Notes: generated by a model from the letters alone, not told the origin. Shown: positions 1 to 6,358, numbered from the stretch's first letter. The stretch is 9,974 nt of DNA from an uncultured Bacilli bacterium (GCA_948760655.1 CAQBKK010000040.1:1-9974); one strand, 5' to 3'. Translations and numbers: made by a program.

Positions 1-3
1 TTT

Positions 4-47
4 TGGCCTTATAGGCCATGTGAAAACCACGTCTTTTAGGCGTGGTT
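4..47. repeat. Tandem hairpins at the left edge
   Basis: Two perfect inverted repeats follow one another. The first pairs TGGCCT (4-9) with AGGCCA (13-18) around a 3-base loop. The second pairs AACCACG (25-31) with CGTGGTT (41-47) and can be extended inward by a G-T and a C-G pair. The second is not followed by a clean T-run, so it is not a textbook terminator. Short GC-rich hairpins of this kind occur at the ends of IS200/IS605 elements and at the 3' ends of their transcripts. No transposase is visible, so the element-end idea is only a guess, and the structure may belong to a gene cut off on the left. Confidence 0.5.
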
Positions 48-56
48 AGTTATTTA

Positions 57-65
57 TGCTATACT
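57..65 (+). promoter_or_regulatory. Extended -10 promoter for the small reading frame at 100
   Basis: TGC-TATACT fits the extended -10 consensus TGnTATAAT with one mismatch. No convincing -35 box lies 16-18 bases upstream, where the hairpin's right arm sits; extended -10 promoters can tolerate that. The expected start near 72 leaves room for the GGAG at 85-88. Confidence 0.4.
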
Positions 66-99
66 CATTAAGAGTGAAGTATTTGGAGTAGGTATAGCT

Positions 100-213
100 A
101 TGAAAAATGCCTTAATAGGGGTAAAGAAAGTAGCAGACAAAGTTACTAAGTATTCCAATATAGAAAATGGAGTTGTAAGTTTTTTAAAAGAATATCTAAT
201 TAAGAAAGATTAA
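100..213 (+). CDS. Possible 37-residue peptide
   Basis: This short frame begins MKNALIGVKKVADKV and ends LIKKD before TAA. GGAG at 85-88 lies 11 bases before the ATG, rather far but usable, and an extended -10 lies at 57-65, so promoter, ribosome site and start are in a sensible order. The first 17 residues alternate hydrophobic residues (L5, I6, V8, V11, A12, V15) with lysines and could form an amphipathic helix. There is no cysteine or proline and no membrane-length hydrophobic run, so it does not look like an AgrD autoinducer precursor or a typical type I toxin. I do not recognise it. A chance frame in a decayed region is a real alternative. Confidence 0.35.
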   Translation: MKNALIGVKKVADKVTKYSNIENGVVSFLKEYLIKKD

Positions 214-277
214 GAATCTTCACATTTCCTATTTTCCTATTTTTGAAAGCCAAAATAGAATTATTATAATTGGCTTC

Positions 278-578
278 ATGATTGTTATATTATTGATGTT
301 AAATATGATTTCAAAAAAGGTCAAATAGAACGATATATATTGTTCAGGAGAGTCAATTTTAAAAGATGATGGAACTTATGAAACTAATAAGACTAGATTG
401 AAATTAGTATGTGATACTATATTATCAATATAATTATAAAGAAATTTATTCAGATTATATTGATGATGCCTATTTAAAATACATCGTAATAAAGAAAGAA
501 GAATATATTTGTTTTGCAACAGATAAAGAATAACCATTAGTTTCTGTAGTATGTAAGAACATTAAGTATGAAGAATAA
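278..578 (+). pseudogene. Decayed gene for a small membrane-anchored secreted protein
   Basis: From ATG 278 the frame reads a hydrophobic segment (MIVILLMLNMI) then basic residues, and stops at TAG 326-328. The same frame continues without a stop for 34 codons (329-430) through an acidic, Tyr/Cys-containing stretch including YCSGES. It stops at 431 and is continued one base later (frame of 432) by another 33 codons rich in Tyr, Asp and Lys. It crosses a TAA at 531-533 and ends at 576-578. Joined, this gives a membrane anchor followed by roughly 80 extracytoplasmic residues with several cysteines. Long coding-like runs broken by two stops and a one-base frameshift suggest gene decay. I cannot name the family. 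Chance open frames in AT-rich DNA are the alternative, though stops should be more frequent there. Confidence 0.45.
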
Positions 579-781
579 AAAAAATCGAAATAAAGAATTA
601 TTATGTATCATAATCGTATTTTTGTAATTATTGAAACTTTACTACCTTTGAAAGTAACATATAAGAGATTATAAAAAATATATGTAAACCTCTTAATAAT
701 AGAAATGCGATAAAAATTCTATAAACAAAAGTTTATTTATAATTTATAAAAAATTATCAACAAATGTAATACTTTTTTATG
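579..781. other. Gene-poor AT-rich stretch
   Basis: No credible gene was found on either strand. A 19-codon frame from ATG 568, overlapping the end of the decayed gene, starts with several lysines and asparagines and enters a hydrophobic run (LLCIIIVFL) before a stop at 625. It resembles the beginning of a second membrane-anchored protein but is broken at once and has no ribosome site. ATAAAC (721-726) and GTTTAT (731-736) form a weak 6-bp hairpin. Nothing else is clear. Confidence 0.4.
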
Positions 782-833
782 ATACAAAATTTAAAAAAAT
801 GACAATTTTGTATTATTTGGAATACAAAAATTG
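782..833. promoter_or_regulatory. Triplicated ATACAAAAT-type motif, possible operator
   Basis: ATACAAAAT at 782-790 is the exact reverse complement of ATTTTGTAT at 805-813. A third copy, AATACAAAAATTG at 821-833, mirrors CAATTTTGTATT (803-814) apart from one inserted base. Three copies in alternating orientation directly upstream of a -10 box and the gene at 915 look like a binding-site cluster for a dimeric regulator. The motif is AT-only apart from one C or G per copy, so part of the match could be chance in such AT-rich DNA. Confidence 0.4.
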
Positions 834-858
834 CTAAAGTCGTTGTTTTATAGTATTC

Positions 859-864
859 TATAAT
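859..864 (+). promoter_or_regulatory. -10 box (TATAAT) ahead of the gene at 915
   Basis: TATAAT is a perfect -10 hexamer 51 bases before the start codon. No good -35 hexamer occurs at 16-18 bases; the nearest TTG-containing sequences (831-836 and 843-848) are at the wrong distance. Transcription would begin near 871 and give a leader of about 45 bases. The lack of a -35 box and the upstream repeats suggest a regulated promoter, but this is inference. Confidence 0.4.
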
Positions 865-900
865 TAGATAAATTTCAACGAAGTATTGCAAAAAAAATGG

Positions 901-906
901 TAGGAG
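901..906 (+). promoter_or_regulatory. Ribosome binding site deciding the start at 915
   Basis: TAGGAG lies 8 bases before ATG 915. An earlier in-frame ATG at 897 has only A-rich sequence ahead of it and would place this ribosome site inside the coding region, so 915 is preferred. Confidence 0.75.
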
Positions 907-914
907 TAAAAAAA

Positions 915-2420
915 ATGAAGTTAAAAGATGAATTTATTAAATTACCAAAAGAAATGGTCTACGATATGTATTTATCAATAGTTTATGATTGTAAAGATTA
1001 TGATAATATAACACGAGGACAAATGTTAGATGCAATCCTACAAGAATACCAACAAGAAAACTATTTGTATTTTATTTGTACAGAAAAAGAACTTGCGTTT
1101 TTAAAATATGTCCAAAATAACAAATTAAATAAAAAAGACTTAAAAACCTATGAATGGGAAATGAATGAGTTAAACAAAAAATGCATTTTCAGTAAAGTAA
1201 CATTAGAAGTGTTTACATGTCAAGAAAAGAACGTCCAAGATGCTCTAACCTTTTATGAAAGTCACCAAAAAGAGAAAGAAATGATGGATAAAATTGTTGT
1301 ATTCATGGTAAGTATAGTTAAGATTAATGCCCAACTATTGACAAGTGTACTAGTAAATATCACATCAAGTGTAGTAGGAATTGAGGAAGAACATATCAAT
1401 AGCTTATTTGGAAATCCTTTATTTCATTTCTACTGTGAATTTTCATTTTCTTGGATGGAATCTTTAAATAAGGAAGAAGAAATGGTAAATTATAGAGAAT
1501 ATTATCATCTATTAGATTTACTAAAAGAGGCAAGAAAAATGTATGGTATTGCTGGAAATATTCCCATGGATATTCGTGACAATTATGATATTTTTTACTA
1601 TGGATTTCCAATTTTAAAAGAACCTGTTAAAAAAATGGTTACAGAATTGGATAAAATAGGAAATAAAGAATTTATTTATAGAATTATTGATGAAGCAAGA
1701 GTTTTAAATGATCGACTTGGATTAAAGTTTTGGTTTCAAGAAGAAGTACTTGAACTTGTAAATAGGGCTTTAGATGAAATGCCATGTGCTGCAATGAATG
1801 GGTTTACTCCTAATCAATACAATAAAGAAATAGAAGAAACAATCGAATTAAATGAAAAATTTACTGTTGTTCTACAAAACAATGCCCATTTATCTAAAAA
1901 TGCCGCAGATTTATATTACAAACTATATTTTGCTTTATTAGACTATACAAATAAAAAATATGCTATTAATAAAAATATAGGAAAAATTTATAAACAAGAA
2001 GGATTAAATGTAAATGATTTATTTCCTATTGATGAATATTTATGGGAACACAGAGAGATTATCGATGACTTTATTTTACAGAATCCCAATAAGTTTAACA
2101 AAGAGGAATTAGAAATTATTGATAGTTTTAAGACAGCTGTAAGAAGTGATCGTTTTGTGGTTGTTGGGTTTGAAAGAGAGTATACGCAAATTTTGTCTGA
2201 GGATGGGAAACTCTATATGGTAAAAGGAATACGTACAGATTTAGACAAAATCATGAACCCTCATGATTTACCTAAAATTATTCGAACCACTTTGCTTATG
2301 TTTGAAGGAAATATTATTTTTAATAGTTTTCTTAATCCTATGGATATTGTTTTCGGAAATGATATAAGAGAACTAGTACTTAAAGAAATGAAGAATGCAA
2401 TTAAGTTTTATCATTTATAG
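915..2420 (+). CDS. Uncharacterised 501-residue protein with Rho-N-like N-terminus
   Basis: I do not recognise a named family. The protein is soluble, charged and mostly helical, with no signal peptide or clear membrane segment. Residues 1-55 (IKLPKEMV..., then a run ending in ICTEKELAFLKYV) have the helix-turn-helix spacing of small nucleic-acid-binding modules of the Rho-N/SAP type; this is a resemblance only. Around residues 289-302 is a short motif, MPCAAMNGFTPNQ, like the linker seen before C-terminal modules in SEC-C-related proteins. Residues from about 385 to the end resemble, from memory, a C-terminal domain common in uncharacterised Firmicutes proteins (NP...F...EL.II.S, later LMFEGNIIFNS and a final FGNDIR). 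The start at 915 is set by TAGGAG at 901-906. Its TAG stop overlaps the ribosome site of the next gene, so the two are probably translated together. Confidence 0.85.
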   Translation: MKLKDEFIKLPKEMVYDMYLSIVYDCKDYDNITRGQMLDAILQEYQQENYLYFICTEKELAFLKYVQNNKLNKKDLKTYEWEMNELNKKCIFSKVTLEVFTCQEKNVQDALTFYESHQKEKEMMDKIVVFMVSIVKINAQLLTSVLVNITSSVVGIEEEHINSLFGNPLFHFYCEFSFSWMESLNKEEEMVNYREYYHLLDLLKEARKMYGIAGNIPMDIRDNYDIFYYGFPILKEPVKKMVTELDKIGNKEFIYRIIDEARVLNDRLGLKFWFQEEVLELVNRALDEMPCAAMNGFTPNQYNKEIEETIELNEKFTVVLQNNAHLSKNAADLYYKLYFALLDYTNKKYAINKNIGKIYKQEGLNVNDLFPIDEYLWEHREIIDDFILQNPNKFNKEELEIIDSFKTAVRSDRFVVVGFEREYTQILSEDGKLYMVKGIRTDLDKIMNPHDLPKIIRTTLLMFEGNIIFNSFLNPMDIVFGNDIRELVLKEMKNAIKFYHL

Positions 2421-2428
2421 GAGGAGTT

Positions 2429-3319
2429 ATGTTTGAAGATTTTAGGTTGTTTATTGGACAGGAGAAAATAGATATTCCTTTTAAAATTCAAGATGGGAAA
2501 ATTTTAATAAAATACCAAGCTGTTTTTTTAGAAAGTGAAGAAAAAATTAGACATTTTTACTATGACGAAAACATTTATGAAGTGAATGGTTTAGAAAAGC
2601 TACAAGTAGTAAAAAATAGCGGAGGCATTCTTGATATTTTAATTGATAAAGATACAACTATTTCTTTAGAAGTAAAGGTAAATTATAAATATTTTGTGAA
2701 AACAGTTTACCAATTTGTCAATGAATTTATAAAAACAGATGTACTTCAAAGCCAATTAGAGTTTTATAGTATTTCTTTACACAATAAGAAAGAAAAAGAG
2801 GATATTCAAGAACTTATTTGTCATATTAAAAAGATAAGAGAAAGTTTTGGGAAAGAAAGAGCTTGGTCACAAATTCATGATTTATTAATAGAAAATACAA
2901 CCTATAAGAAATATGCTGAAAAGATGAGTGCTTTAGATTTACTTTTACTTATTACATGGTTTATTTATGCTCCCAATATTCCGAGTATTAATCAGGAATT
3001 TTTCAATGAAATGGTGGAGTCTGGAAAAACTTACGAGCATGCTTTAGAAAATTTATGGCGTCTTGCTATGAATTATGATAAAAAAGGATATGATTTTTCT
3101 TTACTAGATCAATTCTTTTTAGATGCGAAAGATGCTCGGTATTTTTTAGAATATTTAAGTGGAGTGGATCAAGTGAATATCCAAGAAATGGTGGATAAAC
3201 TGCTTGCTACAAAAGATAAAGCATTTATAAAATCTGTATTTGAAAAGGAATACGCCAAACATTTTTTTGATACAGAAACTTTGGAAAAATTAAAAGAAAA
3301 TGTAGGTGAAAAGGATTAG
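2429..3319 (+). CDS. Uncharacterised 296-residue protein, coupled to the preceding gene
   Basis: The start ATG follows an excellent ribosome site (AGGAGGAG, 2419-2426) that overlaps the stop of the previous gene, with an 8-base gap between the genes. This indicates one operon and probable translational coupling. The first half (residues 1-105) looks beta-rich, beginning with FEDFRLFIGQEKIDIPFKI, and the second half is helical and charged. One hydrophobic stretch near residues 168-182 (LDLLLLITWFIYAP) is too short and too isolated to call a membrane helix with confidence. There is no signal peptide and no cysteine or metal-binding pattern. I know of no family match. Its constant link to the 501-residue protein should be tested in other genomes; a shared complex is plausible but not shown. 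The transcript ends at the terminator at 3336-3364. Confidence 0.82.
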   Translation: MFEDFRLFIGQEKIDIPFKIQDGKILIKYQAVFLESEEKIRHFYYDENIYEVNGLEKLQVVKNSGGILDILIDKDTTISLEVKVNYKYFVKTVYQFVNEFIKTDVLQSQLEFYSISLHNKKEKEDIQELICHIKKIRESFGKERAWSQIHDLLIENTTYKKYAEKMSALDLLLLITWFIYAPNIPSINQEFFNEMVESGKTYEHALENLWRLAMNYDKKGYDFSLLDQFFLDAKDARYFLEYLSGVDQVNIQEMVDKLLATKDKAFIKSVFEKEYAKHFFDTETLEKLKENVGEKD

Positions 3320-3335
3320 TTTTAATTGTATAGAG

Positions 3336-3364
3336 CTAGAAATGTATTTATTTCTAGTTTTTTT
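3336..3364 (+). terminator. Intrinsic terminator after the two unknown genes
   Basis: CTAGAAAT (3336-3343) pairs perfectly with ATTTCTAG (3350-3357) around a 6-base loop, and seven T's follow (3358-3364). It separates the gene pair at 915-3319 from dacB, whose start is only 27 bases downstream. Confidence 0.8.
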
Positions 3365-3390
3365 CATAAAATTTTTTAGGTGAATCAAAT

Positions 3391-4473
3391 ATGAAGAAAA
3401 TTTTATTTTTACTTATTCTACTTTTTCCAGTACCCGTTTTTGCATATTCCGCCCGTAACATAATTGCTATGGATATGGATACAAATCGCGTTTTGTATGA
3501 AAGCAATGCAAACGATGCCCACTTAATTGCAAGTATTACGAAAATTATGACAGCTACTCTTGCTATTGAAATGAAAGATATTGAAAGTGAAGTGACTATT
3601 ACAAATACGGTTTTAAAATCCTTTGGAAGTGGGATTTATGTTGAAATCGGCGAAAAAATGACTCTAAAAGATTTACTTTATGGGTTAATGCTACGTAGTG
3701 GAAACGATGCCGCGTTAGCCATTGCTGAATTTGTTGGTGGGGATGTAGAAACATTTGTAGAGTTTATGAACGCAAAAGCCGCAGAAATTGGCATGAAAAA
3801 TACGCATTTTATAAATCCGCATGGGCTTGAAAATAACAAAGGAGAGGGAAATACATCTACTGCTTATGATATGGCTCTTTTATCTAGTTATGCCATGCAA
3901 AATGAAGCATACAAACAAATTGTAAGTACCAAAAATTATGTGGCAAAAAGTGATAAAAAAACATACAGTTGGACGAATAAAAATAAAATGCTTTCTTTAT
4001 ATGAATATACAACAGGGGGAAAAACAGGATATACAGAAAAAGCCAAAAGAACGTTAGTTTCAACAGCATCTAAAGAAGGGGGAAACATTACCATCGTAAC
4101 ATTAAACGATCCAAATGATTGGGAAGATCATAAAGATTTGTATGAAACATTATTTAAAGAGTATCACTTAGAAAAAATAATAGATAAAAATGACTTTAAA
4201 ATTGATGGAGAAAATTATTATAAAAAGGATACGTTGTATATCGAAGAAGATGTGTCTATTCTTTTAAAAGAGGGGGAAAAAGAAAATATTTCTTTAGATA
4301 TTAATTTACAAAAAAAAGAAAGTTACGAAGAAGATAGTCGAGTAGGAAGTATAAAAGTAAAATTAAATGATGCAGTTTTAAAAGAAGTAGGTGTATATGT
4401 AAAACTAGACACTCCAAAAGAAAAACCGAAAAATATTTTTGAAAAAATTCTAGGATGGTTTAAACATGATTAA
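3391..4473 (+). CDS. dacB: D-alanyl-D-alanine carboxypeptidase, sporulation type (DacB/PBP5*-like)
   Basis: This is a low-molecular-weight penicillin-binding protein of the peptidase S11 family. It removes the terminal D-Ala of peptidoglycan stem peptides outside the membrane. A signal peptide with hydrophobic core ends at VFA (residues 16-18). All three active-site motifs are present: SITK with Ser48 and Lys51, SGN at 103-105, and KTG at 211-213. The catalytic domain is followed by a beta-rich domain (about 255-345) and a C-terminal stretch (IFEKILGWF) that could be an amphipathic membrane anchor. Its 360 residues are close to Bacillus DacB. AGGTGA at 3378-3383 serves the start. DacB rather than DacA or DacF is inferred from the overlapping spmA and spmB, the arrangement in Bacillus, where DacB lowers cortex cross-linking during sporulation. 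No convincing promoter lies between the terminator and the start. Confidence 0.93.
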   Translation: MKKILFLLILLFPVPVFAYSARNIIAMDMDTNRVLYESNANDAHLIASITKIMTATLAIEMKDIESEVTITNTVLKSFGSGIYVEIGEKMTLKDLLYGLMLRSGNDAALAIAEFVGGDVETFVEFMNAKAAEIGMKNTHFINPHGLENNKGEGNTSTAYDMALLSSYAMQNEAYKQIVSTKNYVAKSDKKTYSWTNKNKMLSLYEYTTGGKTGYTEKAKRTLVSTASKEGGNITIVTLNDPNDWEDHKDLYETLFKEYHLEKIIDKNDFKIDGENYYKKDTLYIEEDVSILLKEGEKENISLDINLQKKESYEEDSRVGSIKVKLNDAVLKEVGVYVKLDTPKEKPKNIFEKILGWFKHD

Positions 4474-5047
4474 TAAAATATGGGGCTTTTTTATTCTAGT
4501 TGGCATTTTATTTACATGTTGTTTTGGAGATGTTACCAGTTTAAATGACACTATTTTAACTAGTGCTACGAGTGGAGTAGAGATGGTTCTTGATTTAATT
4601 CCTGTTTTAGTATTATGGTCAGGACTTATGAAAATTGCTGAAAAAAGCGGAATACTCCAGTCTGTATCTAAAGTATTTAAACCTCTATTAAGTAAATTAT
4701 TCCCAAGTTTACATAAAGATAGTAAAGCTCTTGGATATATTTCGTCGAATATTGTTGCAAATGCTCTAGGACTTGGAAGTGCAGCAACACCCTTTGGATT
4801 AAAAGCAATGGAAGAAATGCAAAGAGAAAATGTAAATAAAAAAGTCGCAAGCGATGCGATGATAACATTTTTAGTTTTAAATACAAGTGGGGTTACGATT
4901 ATACCAACAACCGTGATTGCCCTACGTATGATGCACAAAAGTGCCAATCCAGAAGAAATCATTATCACGGCCATTTTAGCAACACTTTGTTCCAGTACCG
5001 CTGGATTAATTCTCGACTATATAAGACGAAGGAGGAAGAAAACTTGA
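4466..5047 (+). CDS. spmA: Spore maturation protein A
   Basis: SpmA is an integral membrane protein of the nucleoside-recognition (Gate) domain family. Together with SpmB it is needed in Bacillus and Clostridium for full spore core dehydration and heat resistance; its transported substrate is not firmly known. The 193 residues show an N-terminal hydrophobic segment, a second at about 35-50, and the family-like motif NALGLGSAATPFG at residues 99-111 followed by KAMEEMQ. Further hydrophobic segments and a basic tail (YIRRRRKKT) end the protein. The ATG lies 8 bases inside the end of dacB, with AGGATGG at 4452-4458 as ribosome site, so it is co-transcribed and probably coupled. Its TGA stop overlaps the spmB start. 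Length and order match the Bacillus operon. Confidence 0.93.
   Translation: MINKIWGFFILVGILFTCCFGDVTSLNDTILTSATSGVEMVLDLIPVLVLWSGLMKIAEKSGILQSVSKVFKPLLSKLFPSLHKDSKALGYISSNIVANALGLGSAATPFGLKAMEEMQRENVNKKVASDAMITFLVLNTSGVTIIPTTVIALRMMHKSANPEEIIITAILATLCSSTAGLILDYIRRRRKKT
5030..5035 (+). promoter_or_regulatory. Ribosome binding site setting the TTG start of spmB
   Basis: A perfect AGGAGG within the end of spmA lies 8 bases before TTG 5044. It decides the spmB start: the ATG in the same frame at 4987 would add 19 residues without family character and lacks such a site. Confidence 0.85.
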
Positions 5048-5568
5048 GTATTATTTCCAAATTAGTAATTCCTTTTTTCGTATTATTTGTTATTTTTTAC
5101 GGATTACGAAAAAAAGTAATGATTTATGACACCTTTTTAGAAGGAGCAAAAGAAGGTCTCATTACAGCATTTAATATTTTTCCTTCTATCATTGCTATGG
5201 TTTTTGCTATTAATCTATTTTTAAATAGTCATCTTTTAGAAACTATATTTAGTATCTTTACACCACTTTTAAATTTTTTAAACATTCCTTTGAATATTTT
5301 ACCAATGGCTTTTGTTCGTCCTATTTCTGGAACGGCATCCCTAGCCATCATGAACGATATATTTGTTAATTTAGGACCAGATTCCTTTGCAGGAAGGCTT
5401 GCATCTACCATTCAAGGATGTACAGACACAACGATATATGTTTTAGCCCTTTATTTTGGAAGTATAAAAATCAATAAAACAAGACATGCCTTATCCACAG
5501 GTTTATTTGCTGATTTTATAGGAATTGTTGCTAGTTTTATTGTTGTTTCTCTTGTTTTTGGAACGTAG
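5044..5568 (+). CDS. spmB: Spore maturation protein B
   Basis: SpmB is the partner of SpmA, also a Gate-domain membrane protein, acting with it in spore core dehydration. Starting at TTG 5044 it has 174 residues, close to Bacillus SpmB. The start codon overlaps the spmA stop (TTGA, 5044-5047), giving strong translational coupling. The N-terminus is directly hydrophobic (LVIPFFVLFVIFYGL). Family-type motifs are FVRPISGTAS at residues 90-99, then IMNDIF, and QGCTDTTIYVLALYFGS from residue 124, with a final membrane segment near the C-terminus. The gene ends the dacB-spmA-spmB cluster. No strong terminator follows; a six-pair all-A/T stem at 5569-5583 is weak. Confidence 0.93.
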   Translation: MSIISKLVIPFFVLFVIFYGLRKKVMIYDTFLEGAKEGLITAFNIFPSIIAMVFAINLFLNSHLLETIFSIFTPLLNFLNIPLNILPMAFVRPISGTASLAIMNDIFVNLGPDSFAGRLASTIQGCTDTTIYVLALYFGSIKINKTRHALSTGLFADFIGIVASFIVVSLVFGT

Positions 5569-5619
5569 AAAATAGCTTATTTTTTAAAAGAAAAACAGAT
5601 TAGGGGATGTGCCGTCAAT

Positions 5620-5648
5620 TTGACTTTCCATTTGTAATATGATAACAT
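5620..5648 (+). promoter_or_regulatory. Sigma-A-type promoter for the peptidoglycan hydrolase gene
   Basis: TTGACT (5620-5625), a 17-base spacer and TAACAT (5643-5648), with TG at 5640-5641 giving an extended -10. The -35 half also lies in a small dyad GTCAA-T-TTGAC (5615-5625). Initiation near 5655 leaves a leader of about 30 bases with AGAGG at 5671-5675. A vegetative-type promoter suggests this gene is not restricted to the sporulation transcript upstream. Confidence 0.6.
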
Positions 5649-5684
5649 AGATATTGTTCCGCAAGAAAAAAGAGGTAGAGTAAA

Positions 5685-6350
5685 ATGAAAAAATTACCGT
5701 CGGTTAAGGCCTCGTTGGCCATAATCGTCATCTTATTTGTTTCATTTCTTTCTATAAAAGAAATTGATAAAAACAAAGAAAAAGTTTTGGATTCTGTTAC
5801 GAATGAAAACTTTACTAATACAAGCCAAATGGCAAGTAGTACTTTGTTAAATGCAGTAGTTAATGCTAATGAGATTGTCTTATTAGCAGAAGATAATGTA
5901 GCTATAGAACAAAAAGAAGAAGTTCCAGAAATTGTATACGATGGAATGACTTTAGAAGAATTGGCTACAAAGTTAAATCGGATTTTAAAATCCACCTTAA
6001 GCGGATATGGTATGGTTTTTGCTGAGTATTCATTGAAATATGAAGTGGATCCTTATGTTGCTTTAGCAATTGTTCTACATGAAACAGGATGTGATTCTGG
6101 AAAATGTAGTTCCTTGGTAAGCAAATGTAATAATATTGGAGGAATGCGAGGAAATAGAGCTTGTGGAAGTTCTGGCTATGGAAGTTTTAAAACTTTAGAA
6201 GCAGGAATGGATGCATTCTTTAAAAATCTAAGCGAAAATTATTACAAAAAAGGATTGGACACACCAGAAAAAATTGGACAAAAATATGCGGAAAGTACAA
6301 CATGGTCGTCTAGAATAAGATACTATATGAGCAAAATAGAAGCAGCTTAA
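5685..6350 (+). CDS. Membrane-anchored peptidoglycan hydrolase (glucosaminidase/lysozyme-like)
   Basis: The protein has 221 residues: a basic start, an N-terminal hydrophobic segment (residues 9-24) acting as signal or anchor, a variable acidic linker to about 85, and a catalytic domain of about 110-221. That domain shows the glucosaminidase-type order: YEVDPYVALAIVLHETG with Glu133 as candidate catalytic acid, then NNIGGMRGN (149-157), YGSFKTLEAGMDAFFKNL, and TWSSRIRYYM near the end. Such enzymes cut the glycan backbone of peptidoglycan outside the membrane. Four cysteines (136, 141, 148, 160) cluster around the active site and may form two disulfides. AGAGG at 5671-5675 serves the start. 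It has its own promoter and a strong terminator. Exact bond specificity (N-acetylglucosaminidase or lytic transglycosylase) cannot be fixed from sequence alone. Confidence 0.82.
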   Translation: MKKLPSVKASLAIIVILFVSFLSIKEIDKNKEKVLDSVTNENFTNTSQMASSTLLNAVVNANEIVLLAEDNVAIEQKEEVPEIVYDGMTLEELATKLNRILKSTLSGYGMVFAEYSLKYEVDPYVALAIVLHETGCDSGKCSSLVSKCNNIGGMRGNRACGSSGYGSFKTLEAGMDAFFKNLSENYYKKGLDTPEKIGQKYAESTTWSSRIRYYMSKIEAA

Positions 6351-6358
6351 GGAGAGTT

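Noticed and set aside
603..674. A 23-codon frame starting at ATG 603
   Set aside because: It has no ribosome site, no conserved features, and lies in stop-rich AT-rich DNA.
662..695. Inverted repeat TAAGAG/CTCTTA
   Set aside because: Only six pairs with a 22-base loop and no T-run; expected by chance in AT-rich DNA.
897..914. Upstream ATG at 897 as start of the 501-residue protein
   Set aside because: It has no Shine-Dalgarno sequence and would place the good TAGGAG site inside the gene; ATG 915 is better.
3344..3372. Sigma-E-like promoter GTATTTA-N14-CATAAAAT before dacB
   Set aside because: The boxes lie in the terminator loop and directly after its T-run, and the start would fall on the ribosome site at 3378-3383. 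It is not annotated as a promoter, only raised as a question.
4450..4974. A 174-codon open frame on the - strand opposite spmA
   Set aside because: It lies entirely over spmA and the dacB end, both well supported on the + strand, and its translation shows no family features.
5569..5585. Possible terminator after spmB (AAAATA, loop GCT, TATTTT)
   Set aside because: The stem has six A-T pairs only and just two further T's, so it would be too unstable to terminate reliably.
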